Below are positions 53,601 to 64,000 of a DNA stretch of 64,000 nt, in pieces. Made by a program: the position numbers and the translations under genes. Source of the stretch: Lepisosteus oculatus (taxonomy: Eukaryota > Chordata > Actinopteri > Semionotiformes > Lepisosteidae); contig NC_090696.1 in NCBI RefSeq assembly GCF_040954835.1, positions 76,755,722 to 76,819,721 on the forward strand. The letters are read 5' to 3'. Each line of letters begins with the position of its first letter. Position 1 is the stretch's first letter. The notes below the pieces were generated by a model. The model saw only the letters and a program-made list of their open reading frames with translations, was not told the DNA's origin and searched no databases.

Positions 53601-56600
53601 TCACATTATCCCACCTCTCTTTTCTAAAACAAAACAAAAGTGGTCCCAGGTACTTTCTGTTAAAGGGAGAGAAGCAACACTTGTCCCCTACATGACAAGA
53701 TTAGGGTTGGATTATTATACCCTGCAGCTCCCAGCTGGCAGCCCACTGGAGCTCAGCAGGTGTGAGCCTCCTGGGAAAGCTGAGGCTGCTGGAAGAGGTG
53801 TTAGTGGGGGCAGCAGGGGGCGCTCATCCTGCAGTCTATGTGGGTCCTAATGCCCCAGTATAGTGATGGGGAGACTACACTGTAAAAAGGCACCGTCCTT
53901 CAGAGGAGACTTAAAACTGAGGTCTGACTCTCAGCAGTCATTAAAAATCCCAGGGTGTTTCTCGAAAAGAGTAGGGGTATTATCCCGGAGTCCAAATATC
54001 CCCCAGGTCTTTACCCACCATGGCCCCTTAATAATCCCCCTCTCTGAACTGGCTTCATCACTTGGCTCTCCTCCCCACTGAGAGCTGGTGTGTGGGGAGA
54101 GGACTGGCGCACATTAGCTGCTATTGCATCATCTAGGTGGGGCTGCACATTGGTGGCGGTGGAGGGGAGTCCCCATTATCTGTAAAGCGCTTTTAGTGTA
54201 AGGAGTTAAGAAATCATTATTAACCATAGGGCTCTACTTTTGAAAGAGAGCTTGGCTTGAATTCTGATAGTAAATTAAGCATTTAATAGTTAAAGCTCAG
54301 AAACCTTGGCCCCTGCAATGACATACCAAATACTTCTGTTTTTATTTGTACACTTTTCAAGCAAAAACATAGATAATGATTAGCAGTGCAGTTTCATGGT
54401 TAAATATCAGATGAATGTAAATGAACTCAAAACCTGTATGAGTCTGAAATCTGAGCATTATATTATCACAGAGTAAGCAGCTGCTGCTGGCTTACAAAAT
54501 AACCGATTTATGTCTAAATGGCAATAAAGCATAAAAGTAGAACAAGATAAATACAGGTACACATTTAAATCTATTTTGAAGAGCTGGTGTTACAGTATTT
54601 TTGTTTAGCCTAAAACACCTCACGCATGTTAGAATACACAAACAAAACCCGATATAAAACAAATGCAAGATTTCAAAAGAAACAACTAATCACCAAATTT
54701 TACAATAGACTTAAATTAAGATAAAGTCTTCTAACAAGACCTGTCCTGAAGGTAATGGCTCTTTTGATACATACTATCTGACACTGACCCCTTCAATATA
54801 AGCAAAACCATGCTAGGGTTTCATCTGAATGGGATGGTAACGCGTTAAAAGAAAAAAACCTAACAAATGATCTAAGGGTAGAAGATAACGCAGACTAATA
54901 GTTAAGGTACACAGAAGCTTTTTTTTTGTTCTCTACAAGCCAATCCGTCAACACTGCCGAATTGTAGCCATTTAAAAGGGTCAAATGGTTTGCAGTCTTT
55001 TCTAAGGCAGACTAACCTGATACTTGCATAAACACAAACACAGGGGATCTATCCAAAACAACCCATGCCTGAGAGATTACATGTAACACCAGCCCTATTG
55101 TTTGTCACTCATGCGTTTGTCCACCACTAAATTCTTTTATTGCCGAGACACCCTGCCGACAGGAGACATTCACTGTCCTACAAATGAGCTAAAGAGTTAC
55201 ACACAATGTTTTGCTATGTTTGGTGCTGAACTCTTTAAAAATATCTCTTAACCCAACCATAAGACCCACTTAATTATCAGCAGTTATCTACCAACAACCT
55301 GCTCTTCCGTTAGCAAAAGCCAGAAACTTCTTTGCATGAGAGTCAGTGGAAGGGGAAGAAAATAAACGGCACTGTTTTCCAATTGCTCATAGGGGCACTG
55401 CAGTATCCTGCCCTACAGAACAATGTCTCCTGTGGAAAACAAGACATTTAACGTTTTTCTTGTAAAAAGACATGATGTAACATTGCATCACGAAGCAGAC
55501 ATTAAATAAAAATACTTCAATTCAGCACCACATGTGATCTAATCCTTGTAACTGGTAGCTCTTGATGAAGATCCCAGACAGAATCTGAGAACAAAACTAT
55601 ATAGAGGTATATAATTAAGGGATTTTATCATAAATCAACAATGCCTTCACACAAGGGAAATAAATATCACAGCTGCAGCGATCATACAATTAAAACCTTT
55701 AACACCACTATTTTTATACACTTTCTGCAGTCATTAAGACAGCCAATAAAAAAGTCTCAATAGTGCTCTTAAATAGATAAATCAGAACAAACCTTGACAA
55801 AAACAGGCTGCTTTCAGGATGCGAATAATCTCTGCACACTACAGCTCCAGGCAAGAAAGGTGTTTGACAGAATAAGGATGCCTCATCAATGTGAAAAAAG
55901 GAAACTGTACCTTTTCATCAGGAATTCTTTGGCGCACGTTGTCCAGATAGCTGCTTGTGTTCTCCACATTTGTGTATCTCAACAGAATACGAGCAAAGTC
56001 TTCTTCACTAATGGTTGTCATCCCTTTGGAGTATGTGAGGAACTCTATCTCGAGAACCTCTGTCTGCAGATTGTCCATGAATCTGCAACATTGATGAAAA
56101 CTCACTATGATCCCAAAGCAACAATACAACTATAATTCTTTTTCAGTCGTAGACAGCATCACTGTGTTCATCACCTCCAAACCTGAATTTACTCTGCCGT
56201 AGTTACACATTATAAAAGGAAGTTCCTAACTGAGTTTCGGGAGGGCAACGACAGAAAAGGCCAATTTCACACAGCTGTTCTAAATCACAACTATCACTTA
56301 TTTTTATTAACAATTCTGTTGCATTAATCGCCCCTCCAGCCCATCCCCACCCTTACCGCTGCCTCTAGGGTCACTCGTCTCCCTCAGTGAGGGTCGGGCC
56401 TCCTCAGCCTGTGACCAGTAGGCCTCCCTCACTCACGAGGGTTAAGCCAGAACTTAAAATACTCAAGTACTCAAGTAGAGGAGTACACTGGAATGCTTCT
56501 TCACACCAATCTCTCAGGACATACACAGTACATCAGACAACACCGCACAATGTCGACAGCACGTGACAAACATCATAAATAACAACTACCCAAACAATAA

Positions 56601-57325
56601 ATCCATAAATATGTTGTGGAGAACAATATGTAGTAGTGAAAAAATCACATGCAAAAAGTGCAGACGTGCAGAGGTGCCCTGAGTCTGAGGTGCTGTTGAG
56701 GATGTGCGCTGCAGTGGGATAGAAGCCGTTCCTGAGTCTAGTGGTCCGTGCTTTAACAGTGCGGTACTGCTTGTCAGATCACTGGGGGGGAGAACAGCTC
56801 GTGGGATGGTTGGGATCCTGAATGATGGATTGGGCTTCACTGGCACAGCGCACGGTGTGAATCTCACCGACTGATGGGTCAATCAGATGCTATAATTCTT
56901 ATTAAACATTCACAAACAGCTGGTTCTTGGAAGTGAAGTTTTGTTTATATCTACAACAAAGTTATTTAGTCTTTCTGGTGCTCATATGGATGAGCGTAAA
57001 GAACTCTGACAACTTTAAATGGATAACAATGCGGCTTTTCTATAAAGCCTAACACTTAAAATCTAAATCTAAAAAAAAAAAGATTTTATGTTTTTCTGCA
57101 CTTGCACTATGGGTATAACTGACATTTGAAACACTGCATTAGCTTTATTTCCTGTTTATCTTAAAAAATAAATCCACTTACAAACTCATATCAACTTTGT
57201 TTAAGTTCAACAATGTTGAAAATTGTATACCTGTAAAAATCATCAAAGTTCAGCTCAGCCCTCCCTTTCTTTCCAAAGAAATGCACCAACAGTGTCGTAT
57301 CTATCATCATGTTCTCTTCGGCACG
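50617..57325 (-). CDS. MICU3: MICU3, mitochondrial calcium uptake protein 3 (3' part, last 5 coding exons)
   Basis: Exons in gene order are 57231-57325, 55911-56082, 52847-52955, 52408-52565 and 50617-50685; they keep one frame and total 603 nt, 200 aa plus TAA. The mammalian protein is about 530 aa as I recall, so the N-terminal 60 percent lies beyond the window end or was missed. MICU3 is an EF-hand regulator of the mitochondrial calcium uniporter, acting in the intermembrane space. Visible landmarks: LLVHFFGKKGRAELNFDDFY, FMDNLQTEVLEIEF, GITFDEFRSFFQFLNN, then the second EF-hand DVDRDDQLSYKE with canonical ligands at positions 1, 3, 5, 7, 9 and 12, and the end FKSCMKKELLSR. ELHSR-type ends and YKTV favour MICU3 over MICU1 and MICU2. 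The exon at 52847 has a weak donor (GTTTGA). Confidence 0.94.
50686..52407 (-). other. MICU3 last intron
   Basis: 1.7 kb, largely occupied by an L2-type LINE 3' fragment on the opposite strand (51050-51540). The rest is AT-rich. Confidence 0.8.
51050..51540 (+). mobile_element. L2-type LINE 3' fragment
   Basis: Plus strand 51057-51326 reads YFPPRNPCSSGLLSVPQGLL, then GDRAFSCCTPKLWSPI and SSFKSRLKSIFFRRAF, the typical C-terminus of fish L2 reverse transcriptase (SGLLSVP...RGDRAFSxAAPxLWNxLP...FKxxLK). It is followed by a 3'UTR with a tandem TCTTTTGGATTCTTATAAAT motif at 51393 and 51474; a related tail is also at 50021. Confidence 0.82.
52408..52565 (-). CDS. MICU3: MICU3 coding exon with second EF-hand
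   Basis: Acceptor CTGTACAG, donor GTAGGG, 158 nt. It encodes DEFKRAVYVATGLKLTHHLV through KIFDVDRDDQLSYKEF and IGIMKDRLYRGSR. Confidence 0.96.
52847..52955 (-). CDS. MICU3: MICU3 coding exon (GITFDEFRSFF)
   Basis: Acceptor CTTTGTAG, donor GTTTGA (weak), 109 nt. It encodes GITFDEFRSFFQFLNNLEDF through YNFANRSIGQ. Confidence 0.94.
53240..53545 (+). repeat. LINE-derived 3' fragment
   Basis: Plus-strand frame reads TETRRLFFTQRVVGIWKELH and on through a decayed tail, then DNA blocks AAGCTCGATGGACTGAAGG, GGCCTTCTCTCGTTTGTC and CCTATGTTCTTATG. This is a common fish LINE 3' pattern and the same family as 50180-50400. Confidence 0.7.
53700..54225 (+). repeat. Dispersed repeat with TGTAAAGCGCTTTTAGTG tail
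   Basis: Contains ordered blocks known from widespread fish repeats: ATTAAAAATCCCAGGGTG, TTTCTCGAAAAGAGTAGGGG, GGCTCTCCTCCCCACTGAG, GAGCTGGTGTGTGGGGAG, TGCACATTGGTGGCGGTG and TCTGTAAAGCGCTTTTAGTG. It has no coding capacity. The formal family name is not asserted. Confidence 0.75.
55911..56082 (-). CDS. MICU3: MICU3 coding exon (FMDNLQTEV)
   Basis: Acceptor TGTTGCAG, donor GTACAG, 172 nt. It encodes FMDNLQTEVLEIEFLTYSKG through DNVRQRIPDEK. Confidence 0.95.
56083..57230 (-). other. MICU3 intron
   Basis: 1.1 kb. Holds the dispersed repeat at 56590-56885 and a GC-rich patch near 56330-56460 that shares GAGGGTTAAGCCAGAACT, on the opposite strand, with 23693-23710. Confidence 0.75.
56590..56885. 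repeat. Dispersed fish-type repeat (TTCCTGAGTCT family)
   Basis: Reads GAAGCCGTTCCTGAGTCTAG, TGGTCCGTGCTTTAACAGTG and CGGTACTGCTTGTCAGAT, a sequence pattern very common in fish interspersed repeats. No protein domain is visible. Confidence 0.6.
57231..57325 (-). CDS. MICU3: MICU3 coding exon (first in window)
   Basis: Acceptor TTTCTACAG, donor GTATAC, 95 nt. It encodes RAEENMMIDTTLLVHFFGKK through LNFDDFY, ending with two bases of an Arg codon. Confidence 0.93.
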
Positions 57326-58599
57326 CTGTAGAAAGAAGAAAACATTTGTTTAAACAAACGCAATGACTGCAAAAAGAAAGGATCAACAAGTCATTGGACT
57401 TCCGCATTAAAAGAAGAGATACAGTTACGATCACAAAAGTAACATACAAATGCACTGTGTACTTTTGTTGCAAACATACAAGCACAGACAAAAGACAGGC
57501 GAAAAAGAGCAATCCATCAATCACAGGCAAATTAACTTATAAGTAGACTTCATGCACATATGCACAAAACATAAAACACACTATGATAAAAGAATTCACC
57601 TTTTTCTAGGTGCAAACTAAATGCTGGTTTGAACAAAATTAAGTCATATTTAAAGACTCAGTTCTGATTGTTTTATGTATTGTGTTTAGACTTCAGGATA
57701 TGGCTGAAGTGCGACTATCCCAGGAAGAATGTGGCTCATGACCAGCTGGGTATAAATAAAATGCTTGTTATATGCTTTCTGTATGTGTTAAAGTCAGGGT
57801 TAAAATTCATTCCAGTTCCATATTGTTTTCAGTTCATTTTTACATATGTGGAACTGGAGTTGGATTAAAGAGGAAAGAACAACTGAAAAACTGAAATTGA
57901 AACACAGAAAGAGCATACGTGGATTAGGAGGACTGCGTTGTTTATTTACTAATGGCTTGTGATGCCCACACATAACACAGTCTCAAGCCTTTCAGCCTAC
58001 AGAAGGGGCCCTGAAAGGCGCTCCCCAGTCTTGCAGGTTAATAAGTCGACAGGAGCTTTAGAAAAAGGCGAGTAACGAGCTGAGACCGCGCGGTCGTGTT
58101 CTCCATGCTCACAGCTGCAACAGAGCAACTCATGCCACACTTCTCAGTGCCCAATCACTGCTCTCTCCTAAGTGACCATTGCATTCAAGCATGCTCCTTC
58201 TATACCTCTAGTCTAAAGTCCTATTGTGGCAGAGTGTTTAAAATAAAGAAGAGAGACATTGTTGCATTGAGTTCTCAAACAAAAGGTTAAAGTAATGATA
58301 CAACTTCAGAAATGGAGGCAAATGTGTAACATATAACACAAACTTAAAACACACATACTTTCAATGGGAATAAACTGTAGTAGGAAATCAGGCAAGCACG
58401 GCACAAGAACAAATGAGAAATGATTTGAATTAGTTTTTGTACAATTCAAAGCAAATCTTTTAAATTTTTAAAATATATCTGAGCCTCTTTTTCCCCAGAA
58501 TCCCCTAACAGAGTTCAAATTCTGCTGAGCTGTATGCAGTTACAATAGGGACCTAACGCGATTAGAAAAGGGACACCTTGATCATCTGCAGTCAGCTTC

Positions 58600-59250
58600 C
58601 TTTCACTCACCCACTCATCCTGTATCAGTAAGTGACTTATTCCTAGCGAGGACTGCGGCAAACTGGATCCTATCCCTTTAAGCACAAGGTGTAATACAAT
58701 AACGCACCCTGGACAGGACACCAGTCCGTCACAGGGCACAGGACAGGACCACACCCCGGACAGGACACCAGTCCGTCACAGGGCACAGGACAGGACCACA
58801 CCCCGGACAGGACACCAGTCTGTCACAGGGCACAGGACAGGACCACACCCCGGACAGGACACCAGTCCGTCACAGGGCACAGGACAGGACCACACCCCGG
58901 ACAGGACACCAGTCCGTCACAGGGCACAGGACAGGACCACACCCCGGACAGGACACCAGTCCGTCACAGGGCACAGGACAGGACCACACCCCGGACAGGA
59001 CACCAGTCCGTCACAGGGCACAGGACAGGACCACACCCTGGACAGGACACCAGGCCAGGGGAAGTTTAGCAAGGCCTAGCCAGCATGTCTTGGGAAGGAA
59101 ACTAGAGCACCGGGACAAAGCCAGTGTGGGTGGGTATAGAGACAACATGCAAAAGCCGCACAGAACACAACTCACAGCCCACAGTCGAACCCTGGACCCA
59201 GGAAACATAATGTTTGCAGTGCTAATCTCCCCACCTTGACACCTTAGCTT
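58600..59250. repeat. Dispersed repeat copy carrying 47-bp minisatellite A
   Basis: Outer parts match a common fish repeat in which GGACACCAGTCCATCACAGG is followed by CCAGCATGTCTTGGG, ACATGCAAAAGCCGCACAG and TTTGCAGTGCTAATC. In the middle, the GGACAGGACACC block is repeated with a 47-base period from 58711 to about 59051. Confidence 0.8.
58711..59051. repeat. Minisatellite A, 47-bp unit, about 7.3 copies
   Basis: Units start with GGACAGGACACC at 58711, 58758, 58805, 58852, 58899, 58946, 58993 and a partial one at 59040. Units are almost identical; the obvious differences are AGTCTGTCAC in the third and CCTGG for CCCGG at the edges. Confidence 0.95.
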
Positions 59251-62200
59251 CATTTAACTGTATCAGAGAAGATCATCTTTGCGTTGAGGACTAAACTGAG
59301 ATCCTTCCTTACCGCCTAGATTCTGCTCAATTAAAAATTTTAAATAATTTAAATCTTGTAACAAATATGATTTCTGCATCATGTACTCACAAACAAGTAT
59401 GCTGTCAGACAATTGCACCAAAATGGCAGCCTTTAAAATTTTTAGCAATTTGTAAAATATTCCTAAAACATGAGCGATGCTTTTCCCCGTTCTCCTCATC
59501 GGGGCTCAGAGATGGCTCAAAAAGCAGCAATTACAGCTCAAAATAAACACTGAGAACAGGAAGACGTCTAAACTACTGTTTTCAATACTGTTTAAAAAAT
59601 TCAATAAGACAACAAATAAAACAGGGTGCATTCAAAACCGTATGGGGAATAGGACGACATTGGGATGAACATAAATGAGGGGATTACATGAAGAGGTGAA
59701 AGAAAACACTCCTTTACAAGGATCTGATATTTAAACATGACCAGACCTCTGCAAGGTCTGAAAAGAGGACTTGGCTTGTGCTTCGCCTCAGAATGTCCCA
59801 GTAGCTCCTAGGGGCACAATCTTGAGCATCTTTTTTAAGAACCTGCAGAGGTTGTGAAAAGCATAGCAATTAGTAAAAAACATTTTACTGATCCTGTTTG
59901 AGGATTAAATAACTAAGGAATTCTAAAACAGAAACCAGTTAACCTGAATCTCACAAGAACCATTTAATCTCAATGCTCAGCAGGTAGGGGCCTTCTTCTT
60001 TTTAATCTGGAGGAGGAAATTTAGGCAGCAAGGAAGATGTTTTTCAAAAGAAACAGAAGGAACTGCATTGTTGCGCCTGAATTTCATCAGAACAACAAAG
60101 CAGAAGAGTGAGAGTGGCACTACTTTCAACTGTGCTAGCGACAATTTGTTATGCAAAATTAGTCCCTAGTTTGTTTTGAGTGAAGAGGTGACTCTAGGGA
60201 CATAATACAGAAAACCTTCCTTATTTTAACATTTCTCCTAACTTATGTATCTATTGGATTTTTTCATGGCCACCACAGGCTACAATTCACAAATTCAGGA
60301 AATTTCCTGAGTGAGCCATCTTTTCCAAACTTTAGTTGGGACATCCCAGTTTTAGGTAGGAAATCGTGCATTAACTGTATCTCTTAACAACTGATCCGAG
60401 TCTATATCCAAGGAAAACCACTGCAACAAACTCTTAGCTACCCATGAAACCCAGAGGACGTCAAATTTTAACTGTGATTGTTAAGTATTTCAATTATGGC
60501 TCATATGAAACAAGACTCAAGAGTGACAAATACATAAAGTGGTTTTAATTCTATTCTACCCCACCCAGTCTGAATTTCAATAATACCATTTACAAAAGTA
60601 CACTAGCTAGTACAGCTCATAGACACAGTGGCCTATACAGGCATGTGCTGTTTGTGGGAGGGTATGGCAAAAACCTTTACTGGTTTCTGTTTTCTTATTT
60701 GCATGTTTTAAATCCCCATCACTGGTATACTGATGAGATCTGAATAAGGTTTTTTGCTTGGATCTGTAAAATGTCTCTCTCACATTGAATTGCATACTCC
60801 TCTTCCTCTGGTTCCAGACAACAAAATAGTGCTATTGAGATCTTACTGTACTACTTGTTCTGAAACCCTGACACCCATCCTAAATGTCAGGAAAGCGCAT
60901 GTAGGAGACATGTGAGGCTGGAAAATGCAATCTGTAATATCAATTTTCTTGTGACGGCTGAACTTTACATGTAACATAGTGCTGGAAGTTGGGAGGTTTC
61001 TGTAATATAGCCATCATTTAGTACGGTGATTTTAGAAGCAGTGCTCTTTCCTTCTTTAAGTGAAGGTAGATTAGAATAAGGGAATCCTTGTGTCATTACA
61101 AAACCGAATACTGTGATCTGCATAGTTAAATCCAAACACCTCTGCCATGTTCTGCAGCACCGCTGGATAAAATGGAATCAAAAACACTATTAGTCATGAG
61201 GCTCGGGACTGAGTAATCCTGCTTTCTAGATTCGCCATCAATGACTCACTGCATGGCGCAGGGCTCTGTTTCCTCTGAAATCCCCAGCTGTCAGAGAAGG
61301 GATCACAGGGCACAATCCCTGGAGCATGGGACAGCCCCTGAAACACTGAACAAATAATAACAGCGAGGGAAGAAACCAAACCAGAAGTGGCCATTCCACT
61401 GTGAGTTACTGGTGCTGCCCTGTTTGTGTCGATTCTGCAAAGTGCACGGGTGCTTTCATGTTTAAACAATACACCCCAGAGAGAAAACATCGCTGGCAGC
61501 CAAGACGTGAACTGCAGTACAGCAGTCCCCCGTACACATGTTTTTATGTGTGTTCCTTGCTTCGTTTCACAATATTTTTTCTTACTTTTTTATCTTTCAT
61601 GCCTAAAGGGAAAAATGAAAGCTGACACACCTGATAAAACACTGTTCTTCCTAAGCACTTCATAATTTTCAGAAGAGACAGATTTATGACATGATCCTAC
61701 AGCTAATTAAGGGAATATCCTTTAATGCGCAGTGATATTCCTATCTAGTATCATAAAAGCTATACATTTCTAATTATAATATATGGGGAAAAGCCCAACC
61801 ACAATTTTAAAGGGGAACTCTTAACATGTAGGCATGAAAAGATTTTCTTTTTTTCTTCTCTAGTTTTTATGCCTGTTCTCATCTTGGGTTAGTTTCTTTT
61901 CTGGGGGGGTAGGGGGTGATAAAAATGAAAACCATTTGAAACAGGGCTTGTGAATCAAAACAGCCTTAGAAAACTCTAAAAGCCCTGACTTCAATATTCC
62001 ATATCAGTTGTAATAAAGCACGTTCCTAAAGTTTAATGGTATATATGGGTCATGGGTCAAAATATTACAAAAGCCAAAATACCACTCCTGAAGAAAGTGT
62101 ATAAGTGAAGCATGGGGGCCTGTCCACGTTTCTCTGATTTCACAGAAGAGGGCCTCTCAAGTTTAATTTAGGTAATATGCCTCAACGAACTCCATTTGAC

Positions 62201-62499
62201 AGCAGGCAGGTAACATAAATCAACTGTTTTACAGTGAGAACTGTCCTTTGCAGACAATGCCCTTAAATCTCCAGCTATGTTTGACTGCATCTCCACTGTG
62301 TCTGAAGTATTCTTCGTTTTTGGAAATGAAGCGCGCATGAGGGCTTTTGAGTTATTTGAAACCTCGCTTTAACTTAATTTAAACACTGCAGAAGAAGACA
62401 CGATTACCTCATGTTTGTCAAACAAGCTTCAATGGATGTGTGTTTTATGATTCACCCAAGCCCCGAAACCTCCTCCTTACCAAAGAAAAAAGCAATAAT

Positions 62500-63290
62500 A
62501 AGTCCATCTATCTATCCATCTAATGTCCATCCATTATAACTAGGAGTCTATCCTGGAAACACGGGACAAGACAGGACCACACCCTGGACAGGACACCGGT
62601 CCATCACAGGACACAGGACAGGACCATACACTGGACAGGACACTGGTCCATCACTGGACACAAGACAGGACACACCCTGGACAGGACACTGGTCCATCAC
62701 AGGACACAGGACAGGACCACACCCTGGACAGGACACCGGTCCATCACAGGACACAGGACAGGACCACACACTGGACAGGACACCGGTCCATCACTGGACA
62801 CAAGACAGGACACTCCCTGGACAGGACACTGGTCCATCACAGGACACAGGACAGGACCACACCCTGGACAGGACCACACCCTGGACAGGACACCGGTCCA
62901 TCACAGGACACAGGACAGGACACACCCTGGACAGGACACCAGTCCATCACAAGGCATAAGACTGGACAGACCCCTAAAAACCAGTCCATCAAGGGACAAA
63001 TGAAAGGACCGCACCCTGGAGAGGATACCAGTCCATCACAGAGCACAAGGCCCTACACAGGATGCCAGTTCACTTCAGGATCCACATGCACAAAGGCACA
63101 TCATTTATCAATATAAACCTAACCAGCATGTCCTTCCTTGAGAAGTCTTTGAGAAGTGGAAGGAAACAGAGGCGGCCTGAGAAAACCCACGCAAACAAGG
63201 AGAGAAGACAGAAGCTACACAGAAGGCACCCTGGTCTGGACTCAAACTCAGAGCCAAAGAGCTGTGAGGCACCTTGCTGTCTTTGTGCAT
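62500..63290. repeat. Dispersed repeat copy carrying minisatellite B
   Basis: Starts with a (CATC/TATC)-type CCATCTATCTATCCATC lead, contains the GGACAGGACACC array, and ends with AACCAGCATGTCCTTCC, GAAAACCCACGCAAACAAGG and GAGCTGTGAGGCACC, the same outer blocks as at 58600-59250. Confidence 0.8.
62586..62950. repeat. Minisatellite B, 46-47-bp unit with 140-bp higher-order period
   Basis: Units start at 62586, 62633, 62679, 62726, 62773, 62819 and 62866, a short insert unit at 62883, then 62929. The spacing 47-46-47 repeats so that units 1-3 and 4-6 match each other at a 140-base offset, including the ATCACTGGACACAAGACAGG variant. Beyond 62950 the units decay. Confidence 0.92.
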
Positions 63291-64000
63291 AAAATGTTTA
63301 AAAAATAAGGGTAGAAAAACAATTTATTCTTCAGCTTCCTAGTTAACTATTGCTTTACGTTCTTGGCTTTTAATTAGTTTAATGGAATGTTATCAAGTGG
63401 ATTTGGATTTCTATCCAGCTGTGGCCTGTGCTACTCAGGTAAGCTGTGAGGCGTGACTACAAATAAATACTTAAGACTTCCACTACTACCTTGTCAAACT
63501 CGTTGGGCAATAGCAGATTAAGAAGTTTTGGTTAAATAAGGACTTGGAAGATCTTCTACATTTATAATCCATACAAAATCCAGTTTTGCTCAGGAGAGTC
63601 AGCTTTCCAATGGGACTACCTTTCTTAGGGGACCACATCTTACTTCTTCCAGCTGTATACATAAGTACAATATATACACATCTTAAAAGTGCAACAAAAC
63701 GTTGAACAGAGTAAAAACCATACTCCACAAGCTGTCAGGCATGACACTTTCACTGTATTTTTAAAAAGTATGATAAATTTAAACAGACACGTTGGCCGCA
63801 CATGGGATAAAGATTTTGCTGGGTTTCATTCATTTTCAATACACAAGGGCGCATTTTTTTCTGCTATGGTTCGAGGCCACCAGTATTTCAGCAATTAAAA
63901 ATCTGCCTCAACAACCTGATGGAGCACCTTGAGATTAAGTGCTAATTGTGACCATAATAAAAAAACAACAGATAAATAATAAAAAAATAATAAATAAAAA

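Larger units (their letters stand above)
52956..55910 (-). other. MICU3 intron
   Basis: 3 kb. Contains a LINE-derived fragment (53240-53545) and a dispersed repeat (53700-54225). The section 54230-55900 is AT-rich with nothing recognised. Confidence 0.8.
57326..64000 (-). other. MICU3 upstream intron (to window end)
   Basis: At least 6.7 kb. No further MICU3 exon was found by looking for the expected conserved residues. It holds two minisatellite-bearing dispersed repeats (58600-59250 and 62500-63290). The sections 57340-58590, 59250-62500 and 63290-64000 are AT-rich with nothing recognised. Confidence 0.7.

Noticed and set aside
56330..56460. Shared 18-base block with 23693-23710 on the opposite strand
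   Set aside because: Similarity does not extend convincingly beyond about 19 bases, so a repeat family could not be supported.
58711..59051. Regularly spaced direct repeats resembling a CRISPR array
   Set aside because: There are no unique spacers: the whole 47-base unit repeats, and the genome is eukaryotic.
62548..63046. Cys/Pro/Val-rich repetitive open frames on the minus strand
   Set aside because: Translations of minisatellite B; no start context, no homologue recognised.

Overview
The window is nuclear DNA of a vertebrate, most likely a ray-finned fish. It has GT-AG spliced genes, long AT-rich introns, Tc1-like transposons, tRNA-derived SINEs, L2/CR1-type LINE remnants and a Penelope-like repeat cluster. 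I cannot name the species. No prokaryotic operon, CRISPR array or phage is present, and most open frames in six-frame translation are noise. I assembled the genes by reading exons and splice sites.

Three protein-coding genes account for the coding content. (1) CNOT7, plus strand, complete: 6 coding exons from 1242 to 12728, 286 aa, the Caf1-type deadenylase of the CCR4-NOT complex. (2) ZDHHC2, minus strand, complete: 12 coding exons from 44737 down to 19966, 369 aa, a DHHC protein S-acyltransferase with catalytic Cys156. (3) MICU3, minus strand, 3' part only: the last five coding exons from 57325 down to 50617, about 200 C-terminal residues including the second EF-hand. CNOT7 and ZDHHC2 are tail to tail. 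MICU3 lies upstream of ZDHHC2 on the same strand. From memory this matches the MICU3-ZDHHC2-CNOT7 order on human 8p22.

Layout: 1-1241, CNOT7 5' region. 1242-14150, CNOT7, with a palindromic MITE-like element and a broken Tc1 element in intron 1 and an unexplained CpG-rich block in intron 4. 14300-15350, SINE fragments between the two convergent 3' ends. 15350-44737, ZDHHC2. Its introns hold a 47-bp minisatellite touching the exon 10 donor, a LINE reverse-transcriptase fragment, a templated-insertion scar, a tRNA-like sequence, a Penelope-like hairpin cluster, a SINE, a CpG-rich patch and a Tc1 relic. 44480-45060, ZDHHC2 CpG-island promoter. 45060-50616, intergenic, with LINE relics and a second orphan CpG island. 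50617-64000, MICU3 3' exons and introns, with LINE fragments, other dispersed repeats and two further 47-bp minisatellites, each grown inside a copy of one dispersed repeat.

The three genes act in separate processes (mRNA deadenylation, protein palmitoylation, mitochondrial Ca2+ uptake) and there is no sign of a shared system. I found no convincing new molecular system. The most interesting observations are structural: minisatellites that copy a splice donor, a hairpin repeat with a ribozyme-like core, a fresh-looking repair scar and orphan CpG-rich blocks.
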